Shown: piece after piece, positions 1 to 7,987 of the stretch
Layout: each line of letters starts with the position of its first letter
Numbering within the stretch: the stretch's first letter is position 1
Origin: UBA1858 sp045105615
GTDB lineage: Bacteria > Pseudomonadota > Gammaproteobacteria > UBA4575
NCBI GenBank assembly: GCA_045105615.1
Contig: JBGCDS010000004.1
Coordinates: forward strand, 80,008-144,007
Length of the DNA: 64,000 nucleotides
Reading direction: 5' to 3'
The notes under the pieces: model-generated
What the model was told of the DNA's origin: nothing
What the model saw: the letters and a program-made list of their open reading frames with translations, nothing else
Databases searched by the model: none
Translations under genes and position numbers: made by a program

Positions 1-191
1 CCAATAATATTGGCGACTTCGGTGAGCACTTCAGTCAATCTTGCTGCATTATAAGTCTCATCAATGTACTCAATATACTCATCTCTTTGTTTTTCAGTCT
101 TGGCATAGCAAACATCATAGAAATTAAAACTTAAGGTTTTAGTTAAGTTATTAAATCCATATAGACTGATTTTATTATTATTGTCCGTCAT
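1..191 (-). CDS. speD: S-adenosylmethionine decarboxylase proenzyme, 5' part (partial)
   Basis: The first ~63 codons of a minus-strand gene that runs off the left edge. The readable N-terminus carries the LYGFNNLTKTLSFN block and the CYAKT and YIEYID segments typical of the long E. coli-type SpeD. The enzyme decarboxylates SAM to supply aminopropyl groups for spermidine; it self-cleaves to make a pyruvoyl cofactor. The cleavage site and catalytic residues lie outside the window. ATG at 189-191 begins MTDNNN. The order speD-osmC-crp-trpC matches the Pseudomonas arrangement, which supports the call. Confidence 0.9.
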   Translation of the reverse strand, partial: MTDNNNKISLYGFNNLTKTLSFNFYDVCYAKTEKQRDEYIEYIDETYNAARLTEVLTEVANII

Positions 192-204
192 ATCTTTCTA
201 TGGT

Positions 205-636
205 CTATTTTTTTGGGATAGCGTTATCCTGAATCTCGTAATCATAGCTTAGCGTCACACTGTGCTGGAGCATCATCGCTACCGAGCAATATTTCTCGGA
301 TGTGAGCTCAACGGCACGTTTCACATGCTTATCTTGAAGCGACGCGCCTTTAACAATATAGTGGAGATGGATTTTAGTGAAAACAGCCGGAATTTTGTCA
401 GCTCGTTCTGCACTAATCTCAACAATACAATCATCAATTGCCACTCGAGATTTTTGCAATATGCTGACAATATCGAATGAAGAACAACCACCCAAACCGA
501 GCAAAATCATCTCCATCGGCCGGGGCCCAAGGTTGCGACCACCATGTTCGGGAGAACCGTCCATGACTACAGAATGGCCACTTGAAGCCTCACCAACGAA
601 GCTCATATGGTCTAACCACTTTATTCGTACGTTCAT
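205..636 (-). CDS. OsmC/YhfA-like peroxide-related protein
   Basis: A 143-residue OsmC-superfamily protein. Visible signatures are the glycine-rich GPRPMEMILLGLGGC segment with Cys51 and the second conserved cysteine Cys117 in EKYCSVAMML. These are the two redox cysteines of the family, which reduce organic hydroperoxides in OsmC/Ohr proper. The YhfA branch, which this resembles in length, has no settled function. It sits 13 bp upstream of speD on the same strand and is divergent from crp, so it may share an operon with speD. The substrate cannot be told from the sequence. Confidence 0.85.
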   Translation of the reverse strand: MNVRIKWLDHMSFVGEASSGHSVVMDGSPEHGGRNLGPRPMEMILLGLGGCSSFDIVSILQKSRVAIDDCIVEISAERADKIPAVFTKIHLHYIVKGASLQDKHVKRAVELTSEKYCSVAMMLQHSVTLSYDYEIQDNAIPKK

Positions 637-723
637 TTACTACCTTTCATTCTTACTTAAATCGACAGAGGGAACTTCCTCCCCTAAACTTCATCAAAAT
701 AAACCAGAAGTCAGAGGTTCTTT

Positions 724-1362
724 GTGTCAAACCTACAAATTAAAATGCCTACAGTAGATCCAACAGTTGCGCGATTATTAGAAAATTGCCATACCAAGCG
801 CTATGCCAATAGTAGCCGCATTATCCATGCTGGCGACCCATCTACAACGCTTTATTATATAACTGGCGGTTCTGTCAGTGTAATGATTGAAGATGAAACT
901 GGCCATGAAATGGTATTAGCTTATTTAAACCAAGGTGATTTTTTTGGTGAAATGGGCTTATTCGAAGAAGATGAGCGCAGCGCTTTAGTTATTGCAAGAG
1001 GCGAATGTGAAGTAGCTGAAATTAGTTATTCAAAATTCCGCGAACTCGCTCATGAAGATCCAGATATTATGATGCTACTGGCTAGCCAGATGACTCGTCG
1101 TCTACGTGCTACTAGTCGCAAAGTGATTAACCTAGCATTCCTTGATGTTGCTGGCCGCGTGGCAAGAACGTTACTAGACTTGGCACATCAGCCTGATGCG
1201 ATGACTCATCCAGATGGCATGCAAATCCGCATAACACGCCAAGAGATCGCTAAGATCGTCGGTTGTTCGCGTGAAATGGCAGGTCGTGTATTAAAAGAAC
1301 TCGAAGAACAAGGTCTTATAACTGCACATGGCAAGACTATTGTAGTATTCGGTACTCGCTAA
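724..1362 (+). CDS. crp: cAMP receptor protein (Crp/Vfr family transcription regulator)
   Basis: A 212-residue Crp/Vfr orthologue. The N-terminal cyclic-nucleotide domain has GEMGLF (G75, E76) and R85-S86-A87 in the phosphate-binding cassette, and T130-S131 in the C-helix, all matching cAMP contacts of E. coli CRP. The C-terminal winged helix contains TRQEIAKIVGCSREMAGRVL, with R183, E184 and R188 in the recognition helix. The start is GTG at 724, preceded by an AGAGG Shine-Dalgarno about 8 nt away; an in-frame ATG at 745 is the alternative. In Pseudomonas the orthologue Vfr controls virulence and twitching genes, so a link with the pil/chp genes here is plausible but not shown. Confidence 0.95.
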   Translation: MSNLQIKMPTVDPTVARLLENCHTKRYANSSRIIHAGDPSTTLYYITGGSVSVMIEDETGHEMVLAYLNQGDFFGEMGLFEEDERSALVIARGECEVAEISYSKFRELAHEDPDIMMLLASQMTRRLRATSRKVINLAFLDVAGRVARTLLDLAHQPDAMTHPDGMQIRITRQEIAKIVGCSREMAGRVLKELEEQGLITAHGKTIVVFGTR

Positions 1363-1372
1363 TTAGATCTTT

Positions 1373-1413
1373 GCAGTAGGGCTTACTATCAATATTTAGT
1401 AAGCTCTATCTGC
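1373..1413. terminator. Hairpin between convergent crp and trpC
   Basis: Arms 1373-1388 and 1397-1413 pair over about 15 bp with one bulge and two G-U pairs around an 8-nt loop. The hairpin covers the trpC stop codon (1396-1398) and lies 11 bp past the crp stop. There is no T-run on either 3' side, so it is not a textbook intrinsic terminator. It probably ends or protects both converging transcripts. Confidence 0.5.
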
Positions 1414-2211
1414 AAAAAACAATTCTTTAAGCTTTGCACCCGGATCCGGGGCGCGCATAAATGCTTCTCCTACCAAGAACGAATTTATCCCATTATCTTG
1501 CATCATCTTGATGTTTTCTGGGGTATGAATTCCGCTTTCAGTCACAATTAAGCAATCATCAGGAATCACTTCCTTGAGACGCAGGGTCGTCTGTAGATCA
1601 ACATCAAAGGTATGTAAATTTCTGTTATTAATGCCTAGCATAGTTGGGTTAAGCGCTAATGCTCGCTTAAGCTCATCCTCATCATGCACCTCAATTAGTA
1701 CATCCATGTTTTGTTCTTTCGACAACTCGTAGAGCGAAGTTAGTTTCTCATCATCCAGCGCCGCTGCTATTAATAATATGCAATCGGCACCCAATACACG
1801 TGACTCATAAATCTGAAAGGGATCGATAATAAAGTCTTTACGCAATGCTGGCAGCGAACAAGCTTTACGTGCCAACTCCAAAATTGGACCACCACCTTTA
1901 AAAAACTCATTATCAGTAAGCACAGACATACAGGTTGCACCTGAAAACTGATAACTCCGTGCAATTGCCATCGGATCAAAATCTTCACGGATAATACCCT
2001 GGCTTGGCGATGCACGTTTAATCTCTGCAATCACACCCGCCTTATTTGCACTAGCTGCGCCACGCAACATCATTTCAAAAGGGCGTTTGCCATCACCTTC
2101 TTTCGACCATTCTTTCATTTGATCGAATGTAACTCGCGTTTGCTTCTCAGCAATTTCTTTTACTTTATGCGCAAGTATCTTGGTAAGTATTTCTGGTTTA
2201 TCTTCAGCCAT
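1396..2211 (-). CDS. trpC: Indole-3-glycerol phosphate synthase
   Basis: A 271-residue TIM-barrel enzyme converting carboxyphenylaminodeoxyribulose 5-phosphate to indole-3-glycerol phosphate in tryptophan synthesis. The substrate-binding and catalytic stretches AEIKRASPSQG (residues 62-72), SVLTDNEFFKGG, LRKDFIIDPFQI, GINNRNL and VTESGI are intact. It is monofunctional, without the fused TrpF domain of enterobacteria. It is the last gene of trpEGDC, starting 19 bp after trpD, and converges on crp as in Pseudomonas. Confidence 0.97.
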   Translation of the reverse strand: MAEDKPEILTKILAHKVKEIAEKQTRVTFDQMKEWSKEGDGKRPFEMMLRGAASANKAGVIAEIKRASPSQGIIREDFDPMAIARSYQFSGATCMSVLTDNEFFKGGGPILELARKACSLPALRKDFIIDPFQIYESRVLGADCILLIAAALDDEKLTSLYELSKEQNMDVLIEVHDEDELKRALALNPTMLGINNRNLHTFDVDLQTTLRLKEVIPDDCLIVTESGIHTPENIKMMQDNGINSFLVGEAFMRAPDPGAKLKELFFADRAY

Positions 2212-2230
2212 AGTAACGTCTTATCTTCTT

Positions 2231-3247
2231 CTAAATATTATTTGTAAATTCTATTAATTGCGCTAATGTCTGTTGCGCTGCTTTTGATGCCAACTGCTGC
2301 GTGGCTAATTGTACGCCTGCACTTAATGAATCAGTCTTACCAGCAACATAAATTGCTGCACCTGCATTCAGGCATACAATATTTGCAGCAGCCCCCGACT
2401 GACCATTTAAAACCGAAGTTATCATGTCCGCACTATCTGACACATTATTTACTTTAATATCATCTAATACAGAACGTTCTAAACCAAAGTCTTCCGGTTT
2501 GATTTGGTATTTATCAATCTTGCCATCACGCAATTCACAAACATTGCTTTCACTCGCAATACTAATTTCATCAAGTCCATCTTCAGCATGAACGACTAAA
2601 GCATGCTCTGACCCTAGCGAGTGCAATACCTGCGCAAGCGGTTCCAACCACTGATCATCAAACACGCCCAAGACCTGTCGTTGCGCATTGGCCGGATTAG
2701 TTAACGGACCAAGTAGATTAAATAAAGTACGTACTCCTAGCTCTTTGCGTGGACCAATCGCATGCTTCATACAGCTGTGATGCATGGGTGCAAACATGAA
2801 GCCTATTCCAACCTTCTCTACACAGGCAGCAATATTCTCTGGTTTAAGTTCAAGCTTTACACCAAGCGCTTCCAATACATCTGCGCTACCTGATTTGCTA
2901 GAAACTGATCGATTACCGTGCTTAGCAATTTTCACTCCGGCACTCGCCGCCACAATAGATGATGCAGTAGAAATATTAAATGTTTTCTGTCCATCACCAC
3001 CAGTTCCACAAGTATCCACCAAGGGTTGAGCATTCACATGCACTTTACTGGAAAGGTTACGCATCACGCGTGCAGCTGCGGCCAGCTCATCGACGCATTC
3101 ACCTTTCATGCGTAACGCCACAATAAATCCTGCAATCTGCGCAGACGTTGCCTCACCCTGCATGATGATATTCATCGCAGATTCCATCTGCTCAGAACTT
3201 AGATCATGGCCTGCTAATACCTGCTCTAATGCTTGCTGTATAGACAT
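2231..3247 (-). CDS. trpD: Anthranilate phosphoribosyltransferase
   Basis: A 338-residue enzyme transferring phosphoribose from PRPP to anthranilate. The PRPP-binding loop DTCGTGGDG (78-86), the KHGNRSVSSKSGSADVLEALG block, and LFNLLGPLTNPA mark the family and are complete. It is not fused to TrpG, unlike E. coli. It begins 5 bp after the trpG stop, so the two are probably translationally coupled. Confidence 0.97.
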   Translation of the reverse strand: MSIQQALEQVLAGHDLSSEQMESAMNIIMQGEATSAQIAGFIVALRMKGECVDELAAAARVMRNLSSKVHVNAQPLVDTCGTGGDGQKTFNISTASSIVAASAGVKIAKHGNRSVSSKSGSADVLEALGVKLELKPENIAACVEKVGIGFMFAPMHHSCMKHAIGPRKELGVRTLFNLLGPLTNPANAQRQVLGVFDDQWLEPLAQVLHSLGSEHALVVHAEDGLDEISIASESNVCELRDGKIDKYQIKPEDFGLERSVLDDIKVNNVSDSADMITSVLNGQSGAAANIVCLNAGAAIYVAGKTDSLSAGVQLATQQLASKAAQQTLAQLIEFTNNI

Positions 3248-3252
3248 ACTAA

Positions 3253-3834
3253 TTAATTTTGTTTGATAAAGTTCTGCAATAGATGATGACCAAACTCAGT
3301 CAGAATCGATTCAGGATGAAACTGCACGCCTTCAATCGCGAGCTCTTTATGTCGCACTCCCATGATCTCATCGATGTCCCCGTTTTCATTTTGTGTCCAT
3401 GCCGTAACTTCTAAACAGTCTGGCAAGGATTGCTTCTCGATCACCAACGAGTGATATCGAGTAGCAGTAAAGGGCAAATCACACTCATTAAACGCATGTT
3501 TATTTAAATGATGCACTGGTGATGTTTTGCCATGCATGATGTCATTAGCTCTAACGATTTTGCCGCCGAATGCTTGACCTATTGTTTGATGCCCTAAACA
3601 CACACCTAGAATTGGAAACCTACCCGCAAGCTTATCCACCACCTCTAAAGACACACCTGCTTCATTAGGTGTACAGGGCCCAGGAGACAACACAATATAG
3701 TCTGGCTTTAACTCACTAATTTCACGTATACCAATATGATCATTGCGCACTACTTTTACCTGCTGCTCGAGTTCTCCAAAATACTGAACTAGGTTATAAG
3801 TAAAAGAATCATAATTATCGATCATTAATATCAT
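3253..3834 (-). CDS. trpG: Anthranilate synthase component II (glutamine amidotransferase)
   Basis: A 193-residue class I glutamine amidotransferase that feeds ammonia to TrpE. The catalytic triad is visible: Cys79 in GVCLGHQ, and His173 and Glu175 in QFHPES. The start overlaps the trpE stop in a TAATG arrangement. A second ATG three codons in (MIDNYDSFTYN) is also a plausible start. The same protein often doubles as PabA in bacteria; no pabB lies here to test that. Confidence 0.96.
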   Translation of the reverse strand: MILMIDNYDSFTYNLVQYFGELEQQVKVVRNDHIGIREISELKPDYIVLSPGPCTPNEAGVSLEVVDKLAGRFPILGVCLGHQTIGQAFGGKIVRANDIMHGKTSPVHHLNKHAFNECDLPFTATRYHSLVIEKQSLPDCLEVTAWTQNENGDIDEIMGVRHKELAIEGVQFHPESILTEFGHHLLQNFIKQN

Positions 3835-5309
3835 TATCTTGACCCTGCTTTTTCTGCAAGTGCTGCGGCACGTAAAACTGCTTTCGCTTTATTCAGTGTT
3901 TCTATCCATTCATTATCAGGCACAGAGTCATACACAATACCCGCACCTGCTTGAACGGAGATGATGCCATCTTTAATCACTGCGGTACGGATAGCAATGG
4001 CAGTATCCATATCACCATTCCAAGAAATATAACCTATAGCACCAGAATACACGCCGCGTTTAATTGGCTCTAGTTCATCAATAATTTCCATAGCACGTAT
4101 CTTTGGTGCACCAGACACTGTTCCTGCTGGGAAGGTGGCACGTAACACATCAATACATGATTGCCCGGGCGCTAGCTTACCTTTCACATTAGACACAATA
4201 TGCATTACATGTGAGTAACGCTCTACAATCATTTTATCCGTCAACTCAACCGTGCCAACTTGAGCTATTCGACCGATATCATTGCGCCCTAAATCAATCA
4301 GCATTAAATGTTCTGCTAACTCTTTTGGATCCGCTAACAACTCTTTTTCTAGCTCGCTGTCCTGTTGTTCATTGTTACCACGTGGTCGCGTCCCTGCAAT
4401 TGGGCGCACAGTCACTTCTTCGCCTTCCTGTCGCACAAGAATCTCAGGAGATGAACCCACTATCTCAAAATCACCCATATTTAAATAATACATATAGGGT
4501 GAAGGATTCAAGCGACGTAAATGACGATATACATCTATGGCAGTGCCTTGAAATTGAGCATTCAAACGTTGAGACAGCACTACCTGCATAACATCACCAG
4601 CAGCGATGTATTGCTTAGCTTTAACAACGGCTTGTTTGAAACCTGCTTCACTAAACCCCGACACAAAATTCAATTCCGGCACATCGCTATTCTTTACAGC
4701 TAAAGGTGAAGACGGCACATTCTTTTGTAATCCAAGTGCAAGTTCATCTATGCGCGCTTGAGCATTGGCAAAACCTTCATCCTGCGCAGCTGCTAACACT
4801 ACAATATAGACAGAGCCTTTCAAATTATCAAAGACTAGAATCTCTGTTGACAGCATTAATACAATATCTGCTGTACCAAACTCATCTGGGTTCAAGCACT
4901 TGCCCAGCTTAGGCTCTACATATCGAATAGTGTCATATCCAAAGTAACCCACTAGACCACCAACAAAACGAGGCAAGCCTTCTAGGTCAGGCACTTTAAA
5001 GCGATCGCGGTATTGATCAATCCATTGCAGCGGGTCTGTTTGTTGTATTTTTTCTACACACTCGCCATTTTTAATAACTTCAATCTGCTCGCCACGGACT
5101 TGCAAAGACTCATGGCATTGCAAACCAATAATCGAATACCGGCCCCAGCGTTCTCCACCCTGCACAGACTCAAATAAAAAACTGTTAGCTGAATTAGCTA
5201 ATTTTAGATACGCGCTTAAGGGAGTGTCTAGATCAGCCGCAACTTCTCTAAAGACAGGAATATGGGAATAGCCCTGTTTGGCTAGATCAGAAAATTGTTG
5301 TTTGTTCAT
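3834..5309 (-). CDS. trpE: Anthranilate synthase component I
   Basis: A 491-residue chorismate-binding enzyme making anthranilate with TrpG. C-terminal motifs PIAGTRPRG, DLGRNDIGR, FPAGTVSGAPK and GAGIVYDSVPDNEW are intact. The N-terminal tryptophan feedback site is present as FLFESVQGGERWGRYS (about 44-59), where the usual LLES reads LFES. It opens trpEGDC, downstream of rpe-gph on the same strand. A Trp-rich 20-codon leader lies 39 bp upstream, suggesting translation-dependent control by tryptophan. Confidence 0.97.
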   Translation of the reverse strand: MNKQQFSDLAKQGYSHIPVFREVAADLDTPLSAYLKLANSANSFLFESVQGGERWGRYSIIGLQCHESLQVRGEQIEVIKNGECVEKIQQTDPLQWIDQYRDRFKVPDLEGLPRFVGGLVGYFGYDTIRYVEPKLGKCLNPDEFGTADIVLMLSTEILVFDNLKGSVYIVVLAAAQDEGFANAQARIDELALGLQKNVPSSPLAVKNSDVPELNFVSGFSEAGFKQAVVKAKQYIAAGDVMQVVLSQRLNAQFQGTAIDVYRHLRRLNPSPYMYYLNMGDFEIVGSSPEILVRQEGEEVTVRPIAGTRPRGNNEQQDSELEKELLADPKELAEHLMLIDLGRNDIGRIAQVGTVELTDKMIVERYSHVMHIVSNVKGKLAPGQSCIDVLRATFPAGTVSGAPKIRAMEIIDELEPIKRGVYSGAIGYISWNGDMDTAIAIRTAVIKDGIISVQAGAGIVYDSVPDNEWIETLNKAKAVLRAAALAEKAGSR

Positions 5310-5348
5310 CGAAGTTTACTTTCATAGTTAATAGAGTGGGCACAGAAT

Positions 5349-5411
5349 TCACTTGGCAGACCAACGCCAATTGATATCAAATCGCCAACTCTGACTACAA
5401 AATACAAACAT
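5349..5411 (-). CDS. trpL: Putative trp leader peptide
   Basis: A 20-codon minus-strand ORF between gph and trpE: ATG at 5409-5411, TGA at 5349-5351. Three of its 20 residues are tryptophan (positions 9, 15 and 17, the last two as WRW). An AAAGA purine stretch precedes the ATG. This is the classic form of a ribosome-stalling leader ahead of tryptophan synthesis genes. A region around its first Trp codon (5384-5392) is complementary over 8 of 9 bases to 5333-5341, just upstream of trpE. No terminator hairpin with a U-run is seen before trpE, so the mechanism may not be standard attenuation. Confidence 0.65.
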   Translation of the reverse strand: MFVFCSQSWRFDINWRWSAK

Positions 5412-5440
5412 TCTTTAAACTCTTTTCAGGGTGACCTAAG

Positions 5441-6109
5441 TTAAAATAATTTAGGGATCTGTTTCAAACTGTCCACGCAGATTGGTTGATACTTTTCTAC
5501 AGAAACGCCGCGATTATAGCCATAAGAGACGTAAATTGCACCTGTCCCCGCCCCATTTGCTGTCGCTATATCGGTTTCTGAGTCGCCAATCATGTAACCA
5601 CTACCTGGTTCTCCTGCTAATTGCCTAACAGCATCCAACAGCATTGCCGGATCAGGCTTTTGAGTCGGCAAGTCATCCCCACATACTAATGCTTTAAAAT
5701 AACCTGCCATTCCCAGCTCTTCCAATAATGGCGAAGTAAATTTCCTAGGTTTATTTGTGACACAAGCAAGTGGAATACCTTGACTAGAGAAATGTTCCAG
5801 CACTTCAATACAGCCCGGATATAGTGTTGTTTTCACGGCAATATTTTTTTCGTAAGCATTAAAAAATAATGCTTTCGCTTTTTCAAGCATGTCATTATTT
5901 GGCTCCTCACCCTTGACGTGGGTCAAAGCACGCTCAATTAATTTAGCAGCTCCATTACCAATCCAGGCACGTGCCACCGTTTCATTAACCACATCAAAAT
6001 GTAGCTGCTGCAACATATCATTCACGCTGAAAGTGATATCTGGAACGCTATCAACCAAGGTTCCATCCAGGTCAAAGCAAAGCCATTGTGGCATCGCAAG
6101 CGTCATCAT
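5441..6109 (-). CDS. gph: Phosphoglycolate phosphatase (HAD superfamily)
   Basis: A 222-residue HAD phosphatase. Motif I is FDLDGTLVDS (Asp13, Asp15), motif II/III are represented by CVTNKPRKF, and motif IV by MIGDSETDIATANGAG. It dephosphorylates 2-phosphoglycolate from DNA end repair or Rubisco oxygenation. The rpe-gph-trpE order is widely conserved in proteobacteria and supports Gph over other HAD members. The start is one of two tandem ATGs (6109 or 6106). Confidence 0.9.
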   Translation of the reverse strand: MMTLAMPQWLCFDLDGTLVDSVPDITFSVNDMLQQLHFDVVNETVARAWIGNGAAKLIERALTHVKGEEPNNDMLEKAKALFFNAYEKNIAVKTTLYPGCIEVLEHFSSQGIPLACVTNKPRKFTSPLLEELGMAGYFKALVCGDDLPTQKPDPAMLLDAVRQLAGEPGSGYMIGDSETDIATANGAGTGAIYVSYGYNRGVSVEKYQPICVDSLKQIPKLF

Positions 6110-6123
6110 TTAAACCTAATAAT

Positions 6124-6792
6124 CTAACTAACTTTATCTATCTCAGCACGCATGGCCAATATTGTTTTTTGATAGTCATCTGAATTGAAAATGGCAGAAC
6201 CAGCAACAAAAGTATCTGCACCAGCCGCTTTAATTTTTCCAATATTATCAACCTTAACGCCACCATCAATTTCCAAACGAATAGGCAACCCTGATTGATC
6301 AATTATTTTGCGTGCTGCCTTGAGCTTATCAAGACTCGACTCAATAAATGCCTGCCCACCAAAGCCTGGATTGACCGACATCAATAGCACCATATCAACC
6401 TTATCAAGCACATAATCTAAATAATGAAGCGGTGTCGCTGGATTAAACACTAAACCACTCATGCATCCTAAATCGCGAATTAATTGCAAACTTCTGTCGA
6501 TATGTTCACTGGCTTCAGGGTGAAAAGTAATAATGCTTGCACCAGCTTTAGCAAAGTCACTGATTAAGTGATCGACAGGGGACACCATCAAATGCACATC
6601 AATTGGAGCGTTCACTCCGTGTTTCCTTAATGCTTCACATACCAATGGCCCAATAGTCAGGTTAGGCACATAGTGATTATCCATCACGTCGAAATGAACT
6701 GTATCTGCCCCTGCGGCAAGCACGTTATCGACCTCCTCACCTAAACGCGCGAAGTCTGCTGAGAGTATTGAAGGAGCAATCCAGTTTTCCAT
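6124..6792 (-). CDS. rpe: Ribulose-phosphate 3-epimerase
   Basis: A 222-residue TIM-barrel enzyme interconverting ribulose 5-phosphate and xylulose 5-phosphate. Signatures: APSILSADFA, the metal-site HFDVMDNHYVPNLTIGP, IDVHLMV, MSVNPGFGGQ and LEIDGGV. It is first in the minus-strand run rpe-gph-trpEGDC and divergent from the membrane protein at 6931. It serves the pentose phosphate route, or a Calvin cycle if one exists; the tkt cluster at 25 kb is the metabolic partner. Confidence 0.97.
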   Translation of the reverse strand: MENWIAPSILSADFARLGEEVDNVLAAGADTVHFDVMDNHYVPNLTIGPLVCEALRKHGVNAPIDVHLMVSPVDHLISDFAKAGASIITFHPEASEHIDRSLQLIRDLGCMSGLVFNPATPLHYLDYVLDKVDMVLLMSVNPGFGGQAFIESSLDKLKAARKIIDQSGLPIRLEIDGGVKVDNIGKIKAAGADTFVAGSAIFNSDDYQKTILAMRAEIDKVS

Positions 6793-6888
6793 GTCTATCT
6801 ACCGCAAAAAACGGTTACTTTAACGTAGCCGAATCAGTTTTGCATGCGCTAAACCATAATTTCCATGAAACCGATATCTAATCTGATC

Positions 6889-6910
6889 TATAATTTCTAT
6901 TAATAGAAAT
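6889..6910 (+). promoter_or_regulatory. Consensus -10 box abutting an 18-bp perfect palindrome
   Basis: TATAAT lies at 6889-6894 and is overlapped by ATTTCTATTAATAGAAAT at 6893-6910, which is identical to its reverse complement. The site sits between rpe and the gene at 6931, 20 bp before that gene's ATG and at or just after the expected transcription start. This is the typical position of a repressor operator; a hairpin in the mRNA leader is the alternative. No good -35 box was seen. Confidence 0.5.
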
Positions 6911-6930
6911 ACACACAAAAGCCAGACATC

Positions 6931-7413
6931 ATGAATTTTGAACCTTATTATTTTTCCATTGCCATCAGCCTTCATGTACTGGCTGCTGTTATATGGGTGG
7001 GCGGAATGTTTTTTGCCTATATGGCACTTCGACCTGTCGCAGCAAATTTATTAGAGCCAGCAGTTCGACTGTCTCTATGGTCACGCACGTTAACCAAATT
7101 TTTTGTCTGGGTATGGCTTGCAGTAATTATTATTCCGCTAACAGGTTACTGGATGATTTTCTCAGCATTCAATGGCTTTGCTGGCGTTGCCTGGTATGTG
7201 CATGTGATGCAAGCATTGGGCATTGTGATGATTTTGATCTTCCTACATGTATTCTTTGCTCCCTACCTGCGTTTACGCCGCGCTGTCAGCGAAGAAAATT
7301 ATCAAGAAGGCGGAAAAAGCTTAGCTCAAATCCGCAAATTGGTAGGATTAAACTTACTCATTGGATTAATCACTGTGATTACTGCTATCGGACTTGAGCA
7401 TGTACCCTTTTAA
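6931..7413 (+). CDS. CopD-like integral membrane protein
   Basis: A 160-residue protein with four likely membrane helices (about 8-30, 52-75, 85-108 and 137-157). The first helix carries LHVLAAVIWVGGMFF, a signature of CopD-domain and related heme/copper-associated membrane proteins, with a histidine in helix 1 and another in the VHVMQALG segment as possible metal or heme ligands. It is monocistronic, bounded by a divergent rpe and a strong terminator. The neighbouring cytochrome c gene fits a redox role, but the function is unknown. Confidence 0.6.
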   Translation: MNFEPYYFSIAISLHVLAAVIWVGGMFFAYMALRPVAANLLEPAVRLSLWSRTLTKFFVWVWLAVIIIPLTGYWMIFSAFNGFAGVAWYVHVMQALGIVMILIFLHVFFAPYLRLRRAVSEENYQEGGKSLAQIRKLVGLNLLIGLITVITAIGLEHVPF

Positions 7414-7441
7414 ATAGCAGCACATACTAACTAAGGCACAC

Positions 7442-7477
7442 AAAAAAGGCCGCCCCAATATTGGGGCGGCCTTTTTT
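7442..7477. terminator. Bidirectional Rho-independent terminator
   Basis: A perfect 36-nt palindrome: A6 then GGCCGCCCCAAT and its mirror, ending in T6. It gives a GC-rich stem with a T-run on both strands. It lies between the convergent genes ending at 7413 and 7501 and should terminate both. Confidence 0.93.
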
Positions 7478-7500
7478 ACAACCAGCTTACTATTTAGCAA

Positions 7501-7812
7501 TTACTGACAAGCAAGGCTTGAGTAATATGCAGCAAGATTAGCCATATCTTCATCACTTAGCCCTGCAGCCATTGGCGCCATCTGTGGATTTGCACGCGTG
7601 CCATCTTTAAATGCTTTTAACTGCGCAACAAGATACTGCTCTTTTTGACCCGCAAGATTTGGCCATATAGGTGTAGGGCTGATACCGGCACTACCATGGC
7701 AAGCAATACAAGAAGCAGACTTAGCCTTACCTGCTGCTATATCACCAGCATTTGCTGATGCAGTTAATAACGCAACACTAACGGCAAGCGTTAATAAAAT
7801 TGATTTCATCAT
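7501..7812 (-). CDS. Small class I cytochrome c (c553/c5-like)
   Basis: A 103-residue secreted monoheme cytochrome. A signal peptide (about 1-22, cleaved after SANA) is followed by the heme motif CIACH (35-39) and a distal methionine region (NPQMAPMAAGLSDED) that would supply the sixth ligand. The start chosen is ATG at 7812, preceded by AGGAG 7 nt upstream; the open frame extends further but that extension lacks a site and would bury the signal peptide. Such proteins shuttle electrons in the periplasm. Its partner oxidase or reductase is not in the window. Confidence 0.85.
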   Translation of the reverse strand: MMKSILLTLAVSVALLTASANAGDIAAGKAKSASCIACHGSAGISPTPIWPNLAGQKEQYLVAQLKAFKDGTRANPQMAPMAAGLSDEDMANLAAYYSSLACQ

Positions 7813-7905
7813 TAAAAAACTCCTGTAATTAAAACTGATTCCAACTAATATGTGCGAGCATTGTACAATTATCCACGTAATAGACAAAGCGTAAGACCTG
7901 GTTGT

Positions 7906-7919
7906 ATGATCTGCGTCAT
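7906..7919. promoter_or_regulatory. Possible FNR/Anr-type site (weak)
   Basis: ATGAT-CTGC-GTCAT has the half-site spacing of the FNR/Anr box (TTGAT-N4-ATCAA), with TGAT on the left and TCA on the right conserved. It lies between the divergent cytochrome c gene (start 7812) and the gene at 7988. It is a candidate oxygen-control site by position and shape only. Confidence 0.25.
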
Positions 7920-7987
7920 ATTCTACCGGCAATATTATAAATCAGCTCTGCTACAATGCAGTCCTCATCAATCGAATTACTACTCTA

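Noticed and set aside
377..757. Plus-strand ORF antisense to the OsmC-like gene
   Set aside because: Antisense shadow running into the crp start; composition is not protein-like.
5310..5348. Intrinsic attenuator terminator in front of trpE
   Set aside because: No GC-rich stem followed by T's can be found in these 39 bp on the minus strand.
7813..7932. N-terminal extension of the cytochrome c frame
   Set aside because: It would place 40 residues before the signal peptide; the ATG at 7812 has a good ribosome site.
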